Origin: Chloroflexota bacterium
Lineage (GTDB): Bacteria > Chloroflexota > Limnocylindria > Limnocylindrales > Limnocylindraceae
DNA length: 9,375 bases
Assembly (NCBI GenBank): GCA_009692905.1
Contig: SHYI01000032.1
Coordinates: 1-9,375, forward strand
Reading direction: 5' to 3'
Of this stretch, positions 1-7,560 are shown piece by piece. Every line of letters begins with the position of its first letter. Position 1 is the stretch's first letter. Position numbers and translations under genes: made by a program. The notes under the pieces were generated by a model. That model searched no databases and was not told the DNA's origin. It saw only the letters and a list, made by a program, of their open reading frames with translations.

Positions 1-269
1 CGGCGCGGACGCCGATCCACGAATTCGAGTGCCAGGCGCAAGATCACCGATCCGAGTAGCGCCACGAAGACCGATCCAGTAAATCCGCCTGGGTCGCCGT
101 AGCCCGCACCCTTGGCGAGGGTGCCACCCACGATGCCGCCAAGGATGCCGACCAGAATGTTAGGGAGGCAGCCGCGCGCAGCACGGCCGCCAACGAGAAG
201 TGAGGAGAGACCGCCGGCCAGAAGGCCGACGAACATCCAGCCGATCGGATCAAGGTCAAAGAAGCTCAT
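1..269 (-). CDS. GlsB/YeaQ/YmgE-family small membrane protein (3' end outside the window)
   Basis: Reading the minus strand from the ATG at 269-267 gives 89 uninterrupted codons before the window edge, starting MSFFDLDPIGWMFVGLLAGG. Three glycine-rich hydrophobic stretches (about residues 10-28, 36-53 and 62-82) and the central GGRAARGCLPNILVGILGG segment match the transglycosylase-associated/YeaQ family, whose members are small integral membrane proteins of about 80-90 residues linked to general or envelope stress; their molecular function is not known. The visible part is almost full family length and ends in a charged tail (EFVDRRPR), so only a few codons are probably missing. There is no ribosome binding site, but TACGAT lies 8-13 bases upstream of the start, which fits leaderless expression. 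It is transcribed divergently from the aminotransferase gene. Another open minus frame at 44-259 overlaps it but encodes no family-like sequence. Confidence 0.88.
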   Translation of the reverse strand, partial: MSFFDLDPIGWMFVGLLAGGLSSLLVGGRAARGCLPNILVGILGGIVGGTLAKGAGYGDPGGFTGSVFVALLGSVILRLALEFVDRRPR

Positions 270-276
270 CGGCGCG

Positions 277-282
277 ATCGTA
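277..282 (-). promoter_or_regulatory. Candidate -10 box for the YeaQ-like gene
   Basis: On the minus strand, TACGAT begins 13 bases before the ATG at 269. It fits TANNNT, and transcription would start at or one base before the start codon. No -35 box is recognisable in the GC-rich sequence behind it. The support is the same spacing at three other genes in the window. Confidence 0.5.
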
Positions 283-320
283 CGCCCGCGGGCAGAAACG
301 CGCCGCCAGCGTCGCGCGGC

Positions 321-326
321 TAGACT
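321..326 (+). promoter_or_regulatory. Candidate -10 box for the aminotransferase gene
   Basis: TAGACT begins 12 bases before the ATG at 333. With its last T at -7, the transcription start falls on the A of the ATG, and no ribosome binding site is present between them. No good -35 box is seen near 297-303. Confidence 0.55.
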
Positions 327-332
327 CGCAGC

Positions 333-1556
333 ATGTCTGAAGGAGCCCTCTCGGCACGAATCATTGATGCGCCAACCGACCCGATCTTCGGGATCGTTGA
401 GCTCTTCCGTGCCGACACACGTCCACACAAGATCAATCTCGCTGCCGGCGTCTATATGGATGAGCAAGGCGTTACCCAGATCCTGCCGAGCGTCCGCGCA
501 GCAGAGGAGCGCCTGCTCGCCTCGACCACCTCGAAGCTCTACATGCCGATCAGTGGTGACCCCGCCTATTTGGCGGCGGCCAAATCACTCCTCTTCCGTA
601 CGGTTGGCGGGGCATGGGGCGAGACAGAACCCGCTGCGGCCGAACGCGTGCAGATGATTCATACGCCAGGCGGCACCGGCGCAGTGCGCCTTGCAGTTGA
701 CCTCGTTTCGCGACTTCGGCCCGGCGCGGAGATTTGGGTGGGTGAGCCGACCTGGCCGAACCACACGCAGATCATTGAGTCGTCGCGCATCACGGCGCGT
801 CGCCATGACTGGATCACCGACGATGCGCGGTCGCTGAACACCAGCGCACTCTTCGACGCAATCGCTGCGGCGAAGGGTGGCGACGCGATGATCTTGCACG
901 GCGCCTGCCATAACCCGACAGGGATTGATCCAACGCCTGACCAGTGGATCGAGATCGCACAACAGATTGCCCATCGCGGCATCCTGCCGATTCTCGACTT
1001 CGCGTATCAGGGATTCAGCGAAGGGCTCATCGAAGATGCCGCATCACTGCGCGCCTTCTTGGCGACTGGGTGCGAGGTGCTCGTCGCCAGCAGTTCCTCA
1101 AAGAACTTCGCCCTCTATAACGAGCGCGTCGGCAGCCTGGCAATCATCGGCGCCGATGGTGCAGCAGCGGCCTCTATTGCATCGCACGCGCGCATGGCGG
1201 TGCGCACGATGTGGTCAAACCCACCGGCACACGGCGGCGCCATCGTGGCCACCATCCTTGGTGATGCCGCGCTCCGCGCGCAGTGGGAGGGCGAGGTGAG
1301 CGGCATGCGCAGCCGCATTCAGGAGAGCCGCGCCGCCTTCGCCGCTGCCCTCACCGCCGCTGGTGCAGGCGACTTCTCGTACCTGCTCGACCACCACGGC
1401 ATGTTCTCGCTCCTCGGCCTCACCGACGATCAGCTCAAGCGCCTCCGTGACGACCACGCGGTCTACCTGGTTGCGCGCGGGCGTATCAATATGGCGGGCC
1501 TCTCCGCCGCGAAGATCCCCGTCGTGGCCAAGGCGGTTGCCGCCGTCATCGACTAG
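333..1556 (+). CDS. Aspartate/aromatic amino acid aminotransferase, class I, PLP-dependent
   Basis: This 407-residue protein has the length and landmark order of the AspC/TyrB group, which moves an amino group between aspartate or aromatic amino acids and 2-oxoglutarate in the cytosol. Visible landmarks are KINLAAGVYMDE (33-44), the phosphate-site GGTGA (113-117), W141 in PTWPNH, N194 in HNPTG, D222 and Y225 in LDFAYQG, the Schiff-base K257 in SSSSKNFALYNERVG with R265, R291 in RTMWSNPPAHG, and R384 in GRINMAGL. R291 aligns with the arginine that binds the distal carboxylate of dicarboxylic substrates (Arg292 in pig numbering) and the motif has SNPP as in AspC, not SSPP as in TyrB. Aspartate is therefore a likely substrate, but aromatic activity cannot be excluded. 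The ATG at 333 is chosen because it gives the normal N terminus and sits 12 bases after a -10 box. It appears monocistronic. Confidence 0.92.
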   Translation: MSEGALSARIIDAPTDPIFGIVELFRADTRPHKINLAAGVYMDEQGVTQILPSVRAAEERLLASTTSKLYMPISGDPAYLAAAKSLLFRTVGGAWGETEPAAAERVQMIHTPGGTGAVRLAVDLVSRLRPGAEIWVGEPTWPNHTQIIESSRITARRHDWITDDARSLNTSALFDAIAAAKGGDAMILHGACHNPTGIDPTPDQWIEIAQQIAHRGILPILDFAYQGFSEGLIEDAASLRAFLATGCEVLVASSSSKNFALYNERVGSLAIIGADGAAAASIASHARMAVRTMWSNPPAHGGAIVATILGDAALRAQWEGEVSGMRSRIQESRAAFAAALTAAGAGDFSYLLDHHGMFSLLGLTDDQLKRLRDDHAVYLVARGRINMAGLSAAKIPVVAKAVAAVID

Positions 1557-1606
1557 GTACTTGCAGCCGTACCCGAGCTAGCCTCTTGGTGCCTCCCGCG
1601 ACCCTA

Positions 1607-1636
1607 TTGCAACTTGTTCAGTCTCGGGCGTAGGAT
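1607..1636 (+). promoter_or_regulatory. Candidate promoter of the giant secreted-protein gene
   Basis: TTGCAA (1607-1612) and TAGGAT (1631-1636) are separated by 18 bases. This is the best-formed -35/-10 pair in the window. The predicted transcription start is 1643, the A of the start codon. AGGA inside the -10 hexamer could instead act as a weak ribosome binding site 7 bases from the ATG, so the leaderless reading is likely but not unique. Confidence 0.6.
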
Positions 1637-1642
1637 GCCCTC

Positions 1643-4600
1643 ATGGTCACCAGCCAGCGCCGCCTAACCTCGCTCACCCTCTCTCTCGCCCTGCTCGGCA
1701 CCCTGTTTGTAGGCGTGCCAGCGCAGCGCGTCGCGGCGACTGGAGATCCGATCTATCGCATCGCGGTGATCGCTGAGGGTGAAGTTGACGGGTCATACAC
1801 CGTTCCGAGCGATAATCCAGACTCCTTCAAGCTCGATGACATCGCCTCTGAATTTGGTCTCCCCGTCGCACTTCTGCTGCAGGTCAACACGGGCACCGGT
1901 TGGGGCGACTGCAATAGCGACGGCGACATCACCGACGTAGGCGACTACGACTGGCCAACCGTCACTGAGGCGCGCAACGGCAGCGCGACAAACTTCGCCC
2001 TTTGTGGTGCTGAGGTAATCCAGTTCCCGGTGTTCATTGAGGGAGCCACGATCAGCGTGGTGGCAGGGGCTGGCTCCGGCGCCACAGTGAATGCCTGGAG
2101 TGGCACGTCAATGACCTCGTCAATTACTGGGGCCTCCGGCACCTTCAACTGGGATCGCACCGACTACTTCGGCGACATTGCCAACCCAGACTCTGATACC
2201 ACCCCGTTTGAGGCCGATGAGATGGTGGGGACGAAAGTTGTTGTGTCGGCATCGGGCTTTGGCGTCGCTGCGACGGACCTAGAGTTAACCGCCTGGAACG
2301 AGTCAGATAACTACTACACCATCGTGTCGCTGAAATCGAATGGTCGACCGATGGAGGTGGTCAACGCGTTCGGCGGCCAGACGACAAACGTTGTTGCTGA
2401 CGGCGCACCCTGCACCTTCTACACAACCACCTCCACCTCGCCGTCTCTCTGGCGTTCATTTGACTGCGGCGGCACCTGGTCGCCGGTCGTGCTCTCCTCG
2501 GATGAGCGTGCAGAGACCACGGGCAACGACGGCGTTGAGGGTATGGACAAGAACTCCATCGTCTCCGGCATCACCACGTCGGGTTGGCCAGGTGAGGTGG
2601 CCGTCATCATGCAGAGCAAGCTCTGGTTCAGCCGAGACTTTGGCACTTCGTGGAATAGCTTCGACCTGAAGTCCTACACGGGGACGAGCGCCACTGGCAC
2701 AACCTTAAGCGGCTCCTATACGCCATACTGGGGGCACGCCTACGACGAAGCCACCAACGTCCACTCCAGCTACCTCTTCTTGGTAAGTGGCCTGATTGGC
2801 GGCCCAACAGGCTCACTGCAAGCCCTTGGCGTCTACGCAACGGTGATGCCTACCAGCGATGAGTACTCCATCGTTGATGACAACATCACTGGCGTCGACA
2901 ACCCGTGTGATGGGAACACCACCGATTGTGTTGGAAACGAGATCAAGCCAGGCCAATTCTTTGAACTGACTGCGGCAATGAAATCCAATCTCGCTGGAGC
3001 GCCAGGTGGAACGACAAGGGGAACCTGGACCGGCTGGCTCTTTGCCGCAAAGCCTGGCGTTAGCAATGTGTACGTTGCGACGCAACAGGGAGCCACAGGC
3101 GGCGTGGTCATTGCTGAGCTCCCTCGGGCGGTGCCCCCAGACACTCAGAAGCTGTACACCTCGAGTGACCTCAAATCTGCTCTCACCCTCAGCGCCAACT
3201 TCACCGTGTACGACAGTAGTGCGGGCGAAGAAGCTCGAGCAGCGGCAACACTCTTTGAGGTCAAGAGCCCATACCAAGATGAAGATCTTGATGGCTGCGC
3301 AGACGTAGAAGGCTGCGCCTTGAGCCGCGACACCACCGTGAGCGGAGGACAGGCTGCACAAGATCTCATGGTGTTCGGTGGCCCTTCCGGCTGGTTGGCA
3401 GAAGACATCAACAACGACAGCGCTGAAGACAACGGCACGCTCACGACTGACTACGAGGGGCCGCGCTCTGTTGTGATTTGGGATCGCTCATTGAGTGGTT
3501 CAAATAGCACGGCAACGGTACGCATTGCTACCTGGGTGACCAATGATCGAGCCATCACCGCCCTCAGCTCGTACGACAACACGGATCACTGGGAAACGGC
3601 TGCAACGACGCTCGCCGCAAATGCAGATGCAGATTCGGGCGATGACCACGTAATCCAGAATAATCTCTATTCGCGCGGCGGCAACTCACTGGTGGGAGAT
3701 GGCTGCAGCGAAGATGCAGAGACGGAATCACCAGTGAAGGATGGCGCGATCGGCCAAGCCGCAGGCGGTGGCGACGCTGAGTGCGCGCCGAATCCAGAGC
3801 GACGTCTCATGGCGACGTGTGGCGAAAACACCACTCCAGCTGTTGGATCCGTCGCGCCAATGCTCGGCTTCCAAGATGCCACCGGTTATGGCGCCATCAG
3901 TGGCGAGTATTACGGCACCGTGGCGATGATCCGTAGCTGCATTGTGGTGCACGGCATTAACGTGAAGCAGTCCGGCGACATTGGCGGCGCGCTCATGGAC
4001 ACTACTGGCCAATTCGAGTACGGCCACGTCGTTGTGATGGACGCCCCAGGCGCCAACAACAACACTGGCTCCGCGTTCGACAGCGCCTTCAACTTCAAGA
4101 CGGGCGTCTCCGGCAGCTCTGTCGTGATCTCGGGTGACGGTGCCCGTGGCCTCGTGAAGGCGGCGGTGTGGAGCCGCGCAGCGGCTGATGGCAACGTCAA
4201 GTTCTTGGGTTCCGCCACGGCGAACTACGTGCCGCTCTTCCCGCAGGCATCGCATAGCGCCTGGAACTTCATCGCCAATCGAGCGGACGCAGGAACGCAA
4301 TCAAGTGCCGGTGGATTTGCCGTCACCGGCCTCGCGGCACCGGTCGTTCGCGACACTGCGTTCAACCCATCTGACCCAAATGGCGTGGTCGCCACCTTCT
4401 CGTTCACGGGTGGTGGCCGCTCGGTTATCAGCTATGACGGTGGCCAGAGCTACTACACTTTCGCCGGCGGCGGCTCCAATACGATCGCCTGGTGGAGGGG
4501 AGGCAACGAAGGGTCGGGTGCCAGCGAGCAGGGGACCAACTGGATCCTTAGCGGATCGCTCACGGGCGGCGGCTTTGCGGTCGCCCACTTCACCGACGGT

Positions 4601-6622
4601 GAATGGCTCACAGCGCGAAACATCGCGAATGGGGTGCTTGGTGACGGCAACGGCGATCTCTCAGATGGTGTCTCTGGCTGCACGGTAGGGGTGGATGCCA
4701 ACTGCACCACGGTCGACTTTGATGCGCCGGTAGATACGCTGGGCGGTTCGGCGCTTGTTGCGGGTGCGATCCGCGAGGAGCGCGCCGACCCAGGTAACCC
4801 GGGCGAAAAAACTATGGGCTGCAGTCTTGCCGCCAACACTGGGATCCGAGGTGACCAGTTTGACGGGGCCTACTTTGGCCTCTCTGGTAGTGCCGACACC
4901 GTGTCAATCACTGGGATCCAAGGTGCAGACGCAGCCCTGGTGATCCTCGGCGCTGGACCATCAAGCCAGGCCAACTCCAACGACCAGTATGTTGCGGTGC
5001 TCGTGAAGTTCAAGGCGGACGGTGACGACGACAAGGCCGGCGATCAACCGTGCATCGACGACCTGTATTACATGAACGGCGCAACCTTTACCCGCCACCC
5101 GGGTACGGCTCTTTCAACAGGCAACACGGCAGTTCAGCTTTCTGGCCGCATCGGCGGCGTGAGCTATTGCGCGAACGATACCGCTGGCGTCCTGGGGAAC
5201 TCGCTCGGTGTTGGCATCGCTGATGCGGTCGAAGACCTGGCACTGCTCGCAGTCTCCGACGAGAGCTCCGCGGGTGGCTATGACGACGGGAAGTTGCTGA
5301 AGATCAAGGGCATCTACGCCTTCTTGGATGATAAAGATGACATAACGCCTGCCGAGATCGTGGTGAGTAGCCCAGCGGTAACGACGAGTGGCTACAAGGG
5401 TGGCGACTACCGCGACCTGAAGATGGATTGCGACACCGGCCTGATCTTTGCCATCAAGAAGGACGCGGGCACCGGCACCACAGCATCAACCTCTGCAGCC
5501 CTTTACAGCCTAGACGGCGCAGCCACCTTCGCCCCGATGGGATTTGCCTCGGCACTTGCGCTAAAGAGCGCAATCGGCTCCGCCGAGACGATTGCGGTGG
5601 AGGCTGACCCAACGACGGGCGCTGTCAATGTCGTCGTCGTCGCCAGTGGTGGCAGCGTGGTGTCCGTCGAAATGGACCTAGAAGAGATGATGCCTCCTGC
5701 AACAACGCTCGCAGACCTCAACGACGAAGACCTTTCGGACGCGCTCACGGCTGTGGCTGATGATCCTTCGGCCGAGGGTGATGTCAGCACAGTGAATGAC
5801 CCGACATCTGCCGATGGCTTCTACTTCGGCGGTGAGAAGCCGGGCGATATCGACTATCCAGCCTCCGAAGACGAAGCGCCCGACCTTATCGTTGACGGCA
5901 CCGACAGCAGCGAATTCGCACCCGCGGGGTTCGGCATTATGTCGGTGACAAGTGACGCGCCCACGACGCCAATCTTCGGCTCAGGCGGCGGCGCACTCGA
6001 TGTCACGGCACAGATGGCAGTCTTTACGTTCGGGACAAGTCTCACCGTTCCGTATAAGTTCGGTCACGCTTCTACTACTGGGATTACGGGGTGGCATCAG
6101 CTTCCAGCGTCAGCGACAGAATCGGGCGCCACCCAAACGTATGCCGTCACTTCAGCCTCCTCCGCCTATTGCGAGGTGAAGTCGAGCGGCGGCCGCGCCT
6201 ATCTGCACATTAAGAAGCCGGGCACCTGCAAAGTGGGCATCACCGCCGCGGCTGCTGCTCCATACCTGCCTGGTACCAACTACTACGTGTACACCCTGAG
6301 CAAGGGAACACTCGGTGCGCCATCGATTATTCCGACCTCGCCCGTATCGCTAGCCAAGGTGATCCAGACACTCGGCCTCTACGCCGACGATGCGAACACG
6401 GTCGGGTATCAAGCCACTTCGACGGTGATGCCGAAGATCACCTGGTCAGAGATCACCACTGGCGTGACCGCGTCGAAGAACGCCTGTGTCTTGGCTGCGA
6501 ACAAGCTCACGCTTGCCCCGGTTGCGGCAGACGCAGGCAAGACATGCAAGATCAAGGGAACCGCGGTAACCAGCACGAACTGGGGAGCGTGGACAACTAC
6601 CTACACCATCACCTTCCCCTGA
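1643..6622 (+). CDS. Giant secreted protein with LysM-like segment, Asp-box motifs and C-terminal Ig-like repeats; function unknown
   Basis: This 1659-residue protein is not assignable to a named family. Residues 1-31 form a Sec-type signal peptide (RR, hydrophobic core LTLSLALLGTLFVGV, AQRVAA). Residues about 51-130 resemble a LysM domain: SYTV, then DDIASEFGLPVALLLQVN, then CGAEVIQFP, with an Asp-rich loop (89-103) inserted. Four Asp-box motifs (SxDxGxxW type) lie at S272-W279, S330-W337, S930-Y937 and S1289-F1296 (Gly replaced by Ala), suggesting one or more beta-propellers of the BNR/sortilin kind between about 225 and 1340. Calcium-loop-like Asp clusters occur at 89-103, 546-558, 588-598 and 1001-1009. 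Residues 1343-1425 are an acidic linker. The end (1455-1659) has two Ig-like repeats, each with a Cys pair (C1510/C1529 and C1615/C1635). No LPXTG, SLH or C-terminal membrane anchor is visible. It could be a surface or extracellular glycan-binding protein; this is inference. Confidence 0.85.
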   Translation: MVTSQRRLTSLTLSLALLGTLFVGVPAQRVAATGDPIYRIAVIAEGEVDGSYTVPSDNPDSFKLDDIASEFGLPVALLLQVNTGTGWGDCNSDGDITDVGDYDWPTVTEARNGSATNFALCGAEVIQFPVFIEGATISVVAGAGSGATVNAWSGTSMTSSITGASGTFNWDRTDYFGDIANPDSDTTPFEADEMVGTKVVVSASGFGVAATDLELTAWNESDNYYTIVSLKSNGRPMEVVNAFGGQTTNVVADGAPCTFYTTTSTSPSLWRSFDCGGTWSPVVLSSDERAETTGNDGVEGMDKNSIVSGITTSGWPGEVAVIMQSKLWFSRDFGTSWNSFDLKSYTGTSATGTTLSGSYTPYWGHAYDEATNVHSSYLFLVSGLIGGPTGSLQALGVYATVMPTSDEYSIVDDNITGVDNPCDGNTTDCVGNEIKPGQFFELTAAMKSNLAGAPGGTTRGTWTGWLFAAKPGVSNVYVATQQGATGGVVIAELPRAVPPDTQKLYTSSDLKSALTLSANFTVYDSSAGEEARAAATLFEVKSPYQDEDLDGCADVEGCALSRDTTVSGGQAAQDLMVFGGPSGWLAEDINNDSAEDNGTLTTDYEGPRSVVIWDRSLSGSNSTATVRIATWVTNDRAITALSSYDNTDHWETAATTLAANADADSGDDHVIQNNLYSRGGNSLVGDGCSEDAETESPVKDGAIGQAAGGGDAECAPNPERRLMATCGENTTPAVGSVAPMLGFQDATGYGAISGEYYGTVAMIRSCIVVHGINVKQSGDIGGALMDTTGQFEYGHVVVMDAPGANNNTGSAFDSAFNFKTGVSGSSVVISGDGARGLVKAAVWSRAAADGNVKFLGSATANYVPLFPQASHSAWNFIANRADAGTQSSAGGFAVTGLAAPVVRDTAFNPSDPNGVVATFSFTGGGRSVISYDGGQSYYTFAGGGSNTIAWWRGGNEGSGASEQGTNWILSGSLTGGGFAVAHFTDGEWLTARNIANGVLGDGNGDLSDGVSGCTVGVDANCTTVDFDAPVDTLGGSALVAGAIREERADPGNPGEKTMGCSLAANTGIRGDQFDGAYFGLSGSADTVSITGIQGADAALVILGAGPSSQANSNDQYVAVLVKFKADGDDDKAGDQPCIDDLYYMNGATFTRHPGTALSTGNTAVQLSGRIGGVSYCANDTAGVLGNSLGVGIADAVEDLALLAVSDESSAGGYDDGKLLKIKGIYAFLDDKDDITPAEIVVSSPAVTTSGYKGGDYRDLKMDCDTGLIFAIKKDAGTGTTASTSAALYSLDGAATFAPMGFASALALKSAIGSAETIAVEADPTTGAVNVVVVASGGSVVSVEMDLEEMMPPATTLADLNDEDLSDALTAVADDPSAEGDVSTVNDPTSADGFYFGGEKPGDIDYPASEDEAPDLIVDGTDSSEFAPAGFGIMSVTSDAPTTPIFGSGGGALDVTAQMAVFTFGTSLTVPYKFGHASTTGITGWHQLPASATESGATQTYAVTSASSAYCEVKSSGGRAYLHIKKPGTCKVGITAAAAAPYLPGTNYYVYTLSKGTLGAPSIIPTSPVSLAKVIQTLGLYADDANTVGYQATSTVMPKITWSEITTGVTASKNACVLAANKLTLAPVAADAGKTCKIKGTAVTSTNWGAWTTTYTITFP

Positions 6623-6630
6623 GAGCCACC

Positions 6631-6636
6631 TAGACT
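6631..6636 (+). promoter_or_regulatory. Candidate -10 box for manA
   Basis: TAGACT, identical to the hexamer before the aminotransferase gene, begins 13 bases before the GTG at 6644 and only 8 bases after the stop codon of the giant gene. There is no clear -35 box. Read-through from the giant gene is also possible because no terminator lies in the 21-base gap. Confidence 0.5.
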
Positions 6637-6643
6637 GGGTGGC

Positions 6644-7489
6644 GTGGATACGCTGAACGCCTCGACCAGGCTGCTAGCCCCGCGCCTTGTTGGGCGCGTG
6701 TGGGGTGGCGATCGCCTTCGCGCACTCGCCCCCGACGCCGCGCCGAGTGGCCCAATCGGCGAGGCCTGGTTCGGCGATGCTGACGAGCAGCCGGGCGGCG
6801 TGCTGGTGAAGTTGCTCGATGTGCAAGACCGACTCTCGGTGCAGGTGCATCCTGACGACGACCTGGCCAAAGTGATGCACGGAGCAGATGCGATCGGCAA
6901 GCACGAGGCGTGGGTTGTTCTGGAAGCTGCCCCTGGCGCCGAGCTGCTGCTCGGGCGCGCTCCATCAGCCACCGGCGCTGATGTCACGAGCGCGTTGATA
7001 TCAGGCGCCGACATCACCCCACTGCTGGCGCGGCACGCTGTGCGTCGCGGCGATGTGTTTGACGTGCCGACCGGCTGCCTCCATGCCCTGATGCCCGGCC
7101 TCTTTATCTGGGAGGTGCAGCAGCGCTCCGACCGAACCTATCGGGTTGCTGACTGGGGGCGCAACGATCCGTCGCGACCGCTCCACGCCACGGAGGCGAT
7201 CCGCGCCACCGATGCGGGGCATCAGGCGACCCGTACCGCCGCCATTAATTGGGGCCGTCCGGGCGAGCAGTCGCTGGTCGCATCACCACACTTCTCTGCC
7301 CGTGCCGTTGTGGGTCCATGGACGGGGAGCATTGCGGTGGGGCCGCACGGCGCCACCGCCACAGCAACCGGCGCAATAGTTGCGGGCGGATTGCGATTGG
7401 GGGCCCTCACGACCGCACACCTCGCTGCGGGTGAGATCGCCCTGGAGGTTTCCGCAGGGGCGGCCCTCCTCATCGCCGAAGGGCACTAG
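6644..7489 (+). CDS. manA: Mannose-6-phosphate isomerase, type I (short cupin form)
   Basis: This cytosolic zinc enzyme interconverts mannose-6-phosphate and fructose-6-phosphate. The predicted zinc ligands are Q67 and H69 in SVQVHPDD, E88 in GKHEAW, and H147 in PTGCLHAL. R167 in TYRVADWGR matches the catalytic arginine 20 residues after the last ligand in Bacillus-type enzymes. The IWEVQQRSDRTYRVADWGR segment is the family signature. At 281 residues it is somewhat shorter than the roughly 315-residue Bacillus form, and the C-terminal part (about 205-281) is the reduced second cupin half, rich in Ala and Gly. The start is GTG at 6644; the next in-frame ATG is at codon 78, inside the active-site region, so it cannot be the start. 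No ribosome binding site is seen. The gene follows the giant secreted-protein gene by 21 bases. Confidence 0.9.
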   Translation: MDTLNASTRLLAPRLVGRVWGGDRLRALAPDAAPSGPIGEAWFGDADEQPGGVLVKLLDVQDRLSVQVHPDDDLAKVMHGADAIGKHEAWVVLEAAPGAELLLGRAPSATGADVTSALISGADITPLLARHAVRRGDVFDVPTGCLHALMPGLFIWEVQQRSDRTYRVADWGRNDPSRPLHATEAIRATDAGHQATRTAAINWGRPGEQSLVASPHFSARAVVGPWTGSIAVGPHGATATATGAIVAGGLRLGALTTAHLAAGEIALEVSAGAALLIAEGH

Positions 7490-7531
7490 AGGAAAGATTC
7501 GGATTCCTTAACCTTCACCCTCCTGAGCACG

Positions 7532-7555
7532 GCGCCACACAGAGCGCCACACAGA
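7532..7555 (+). repeat. Perfect 12-bp tandem duplication
   Basis: GCGCCACACAGA occurs twice with no gap, at 7532-7543 and 7544-7555, about 40 bases after the manA stop. It is in the non-coding stretch before the binding-protein gene. It could be slippage or a paired regulator site; nothing else identifies it. Confidence 0.9.
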
Positions 7556-7560
7556 AAAGG

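Noticed and set aside
44..259. 71-codon minus-strand open frame
   Set aside because: It overlaps the YeaQ-like gene in another frame and its product has no family-like pattern.
284..293. Operator in the divergent promoter region
   Set aside because: GCCCGCGGGC is a 10-bp palindrome, but it is easily produced by chance in GC-rich sequence and has no second copy.
112..657. 181-codon plus-strand open frame
   Set aside because: It overlaps both the YeaQ-like gene and the aminotransferase; its Arg/Pro/Ser-rich product is typical of a shadow frame in GC-rich DNA.
1556..1573. Terminator after the aminotransferase gene
   Set aside because: GGTAC and GTACC can pair, but the stem is 5 bp with an 8-base loop and no T run follows.
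1643..1735. Tat export signal for the giant protein
   Set aside because: RR is present, but the following LTS does not fit the twin-arginine consensus (RRxFLK), and the core is an ordinary Sec-type segment.
2813..4300. Long minus-strand open frames (182 and 190 codons) inside the giant gene
   Set aside because: They are antisense shadows without starts, motifs or sensible composition; the plus frame has a signal peptide and domain patterns.
4847..4855. RGD cell-attachment motif in the giant protein
   Set aside because: A three-residue match in 1659 residues is expected by chance.
4838..4925. Internal duplication in the giant gene
   Set aside because: ACTGGGATCC(G/A)AGGTG occurs twice, 72 bases apart in the same frame, but the surrounding 24-residue units share only a few residues, so a domain repeat is not supported.
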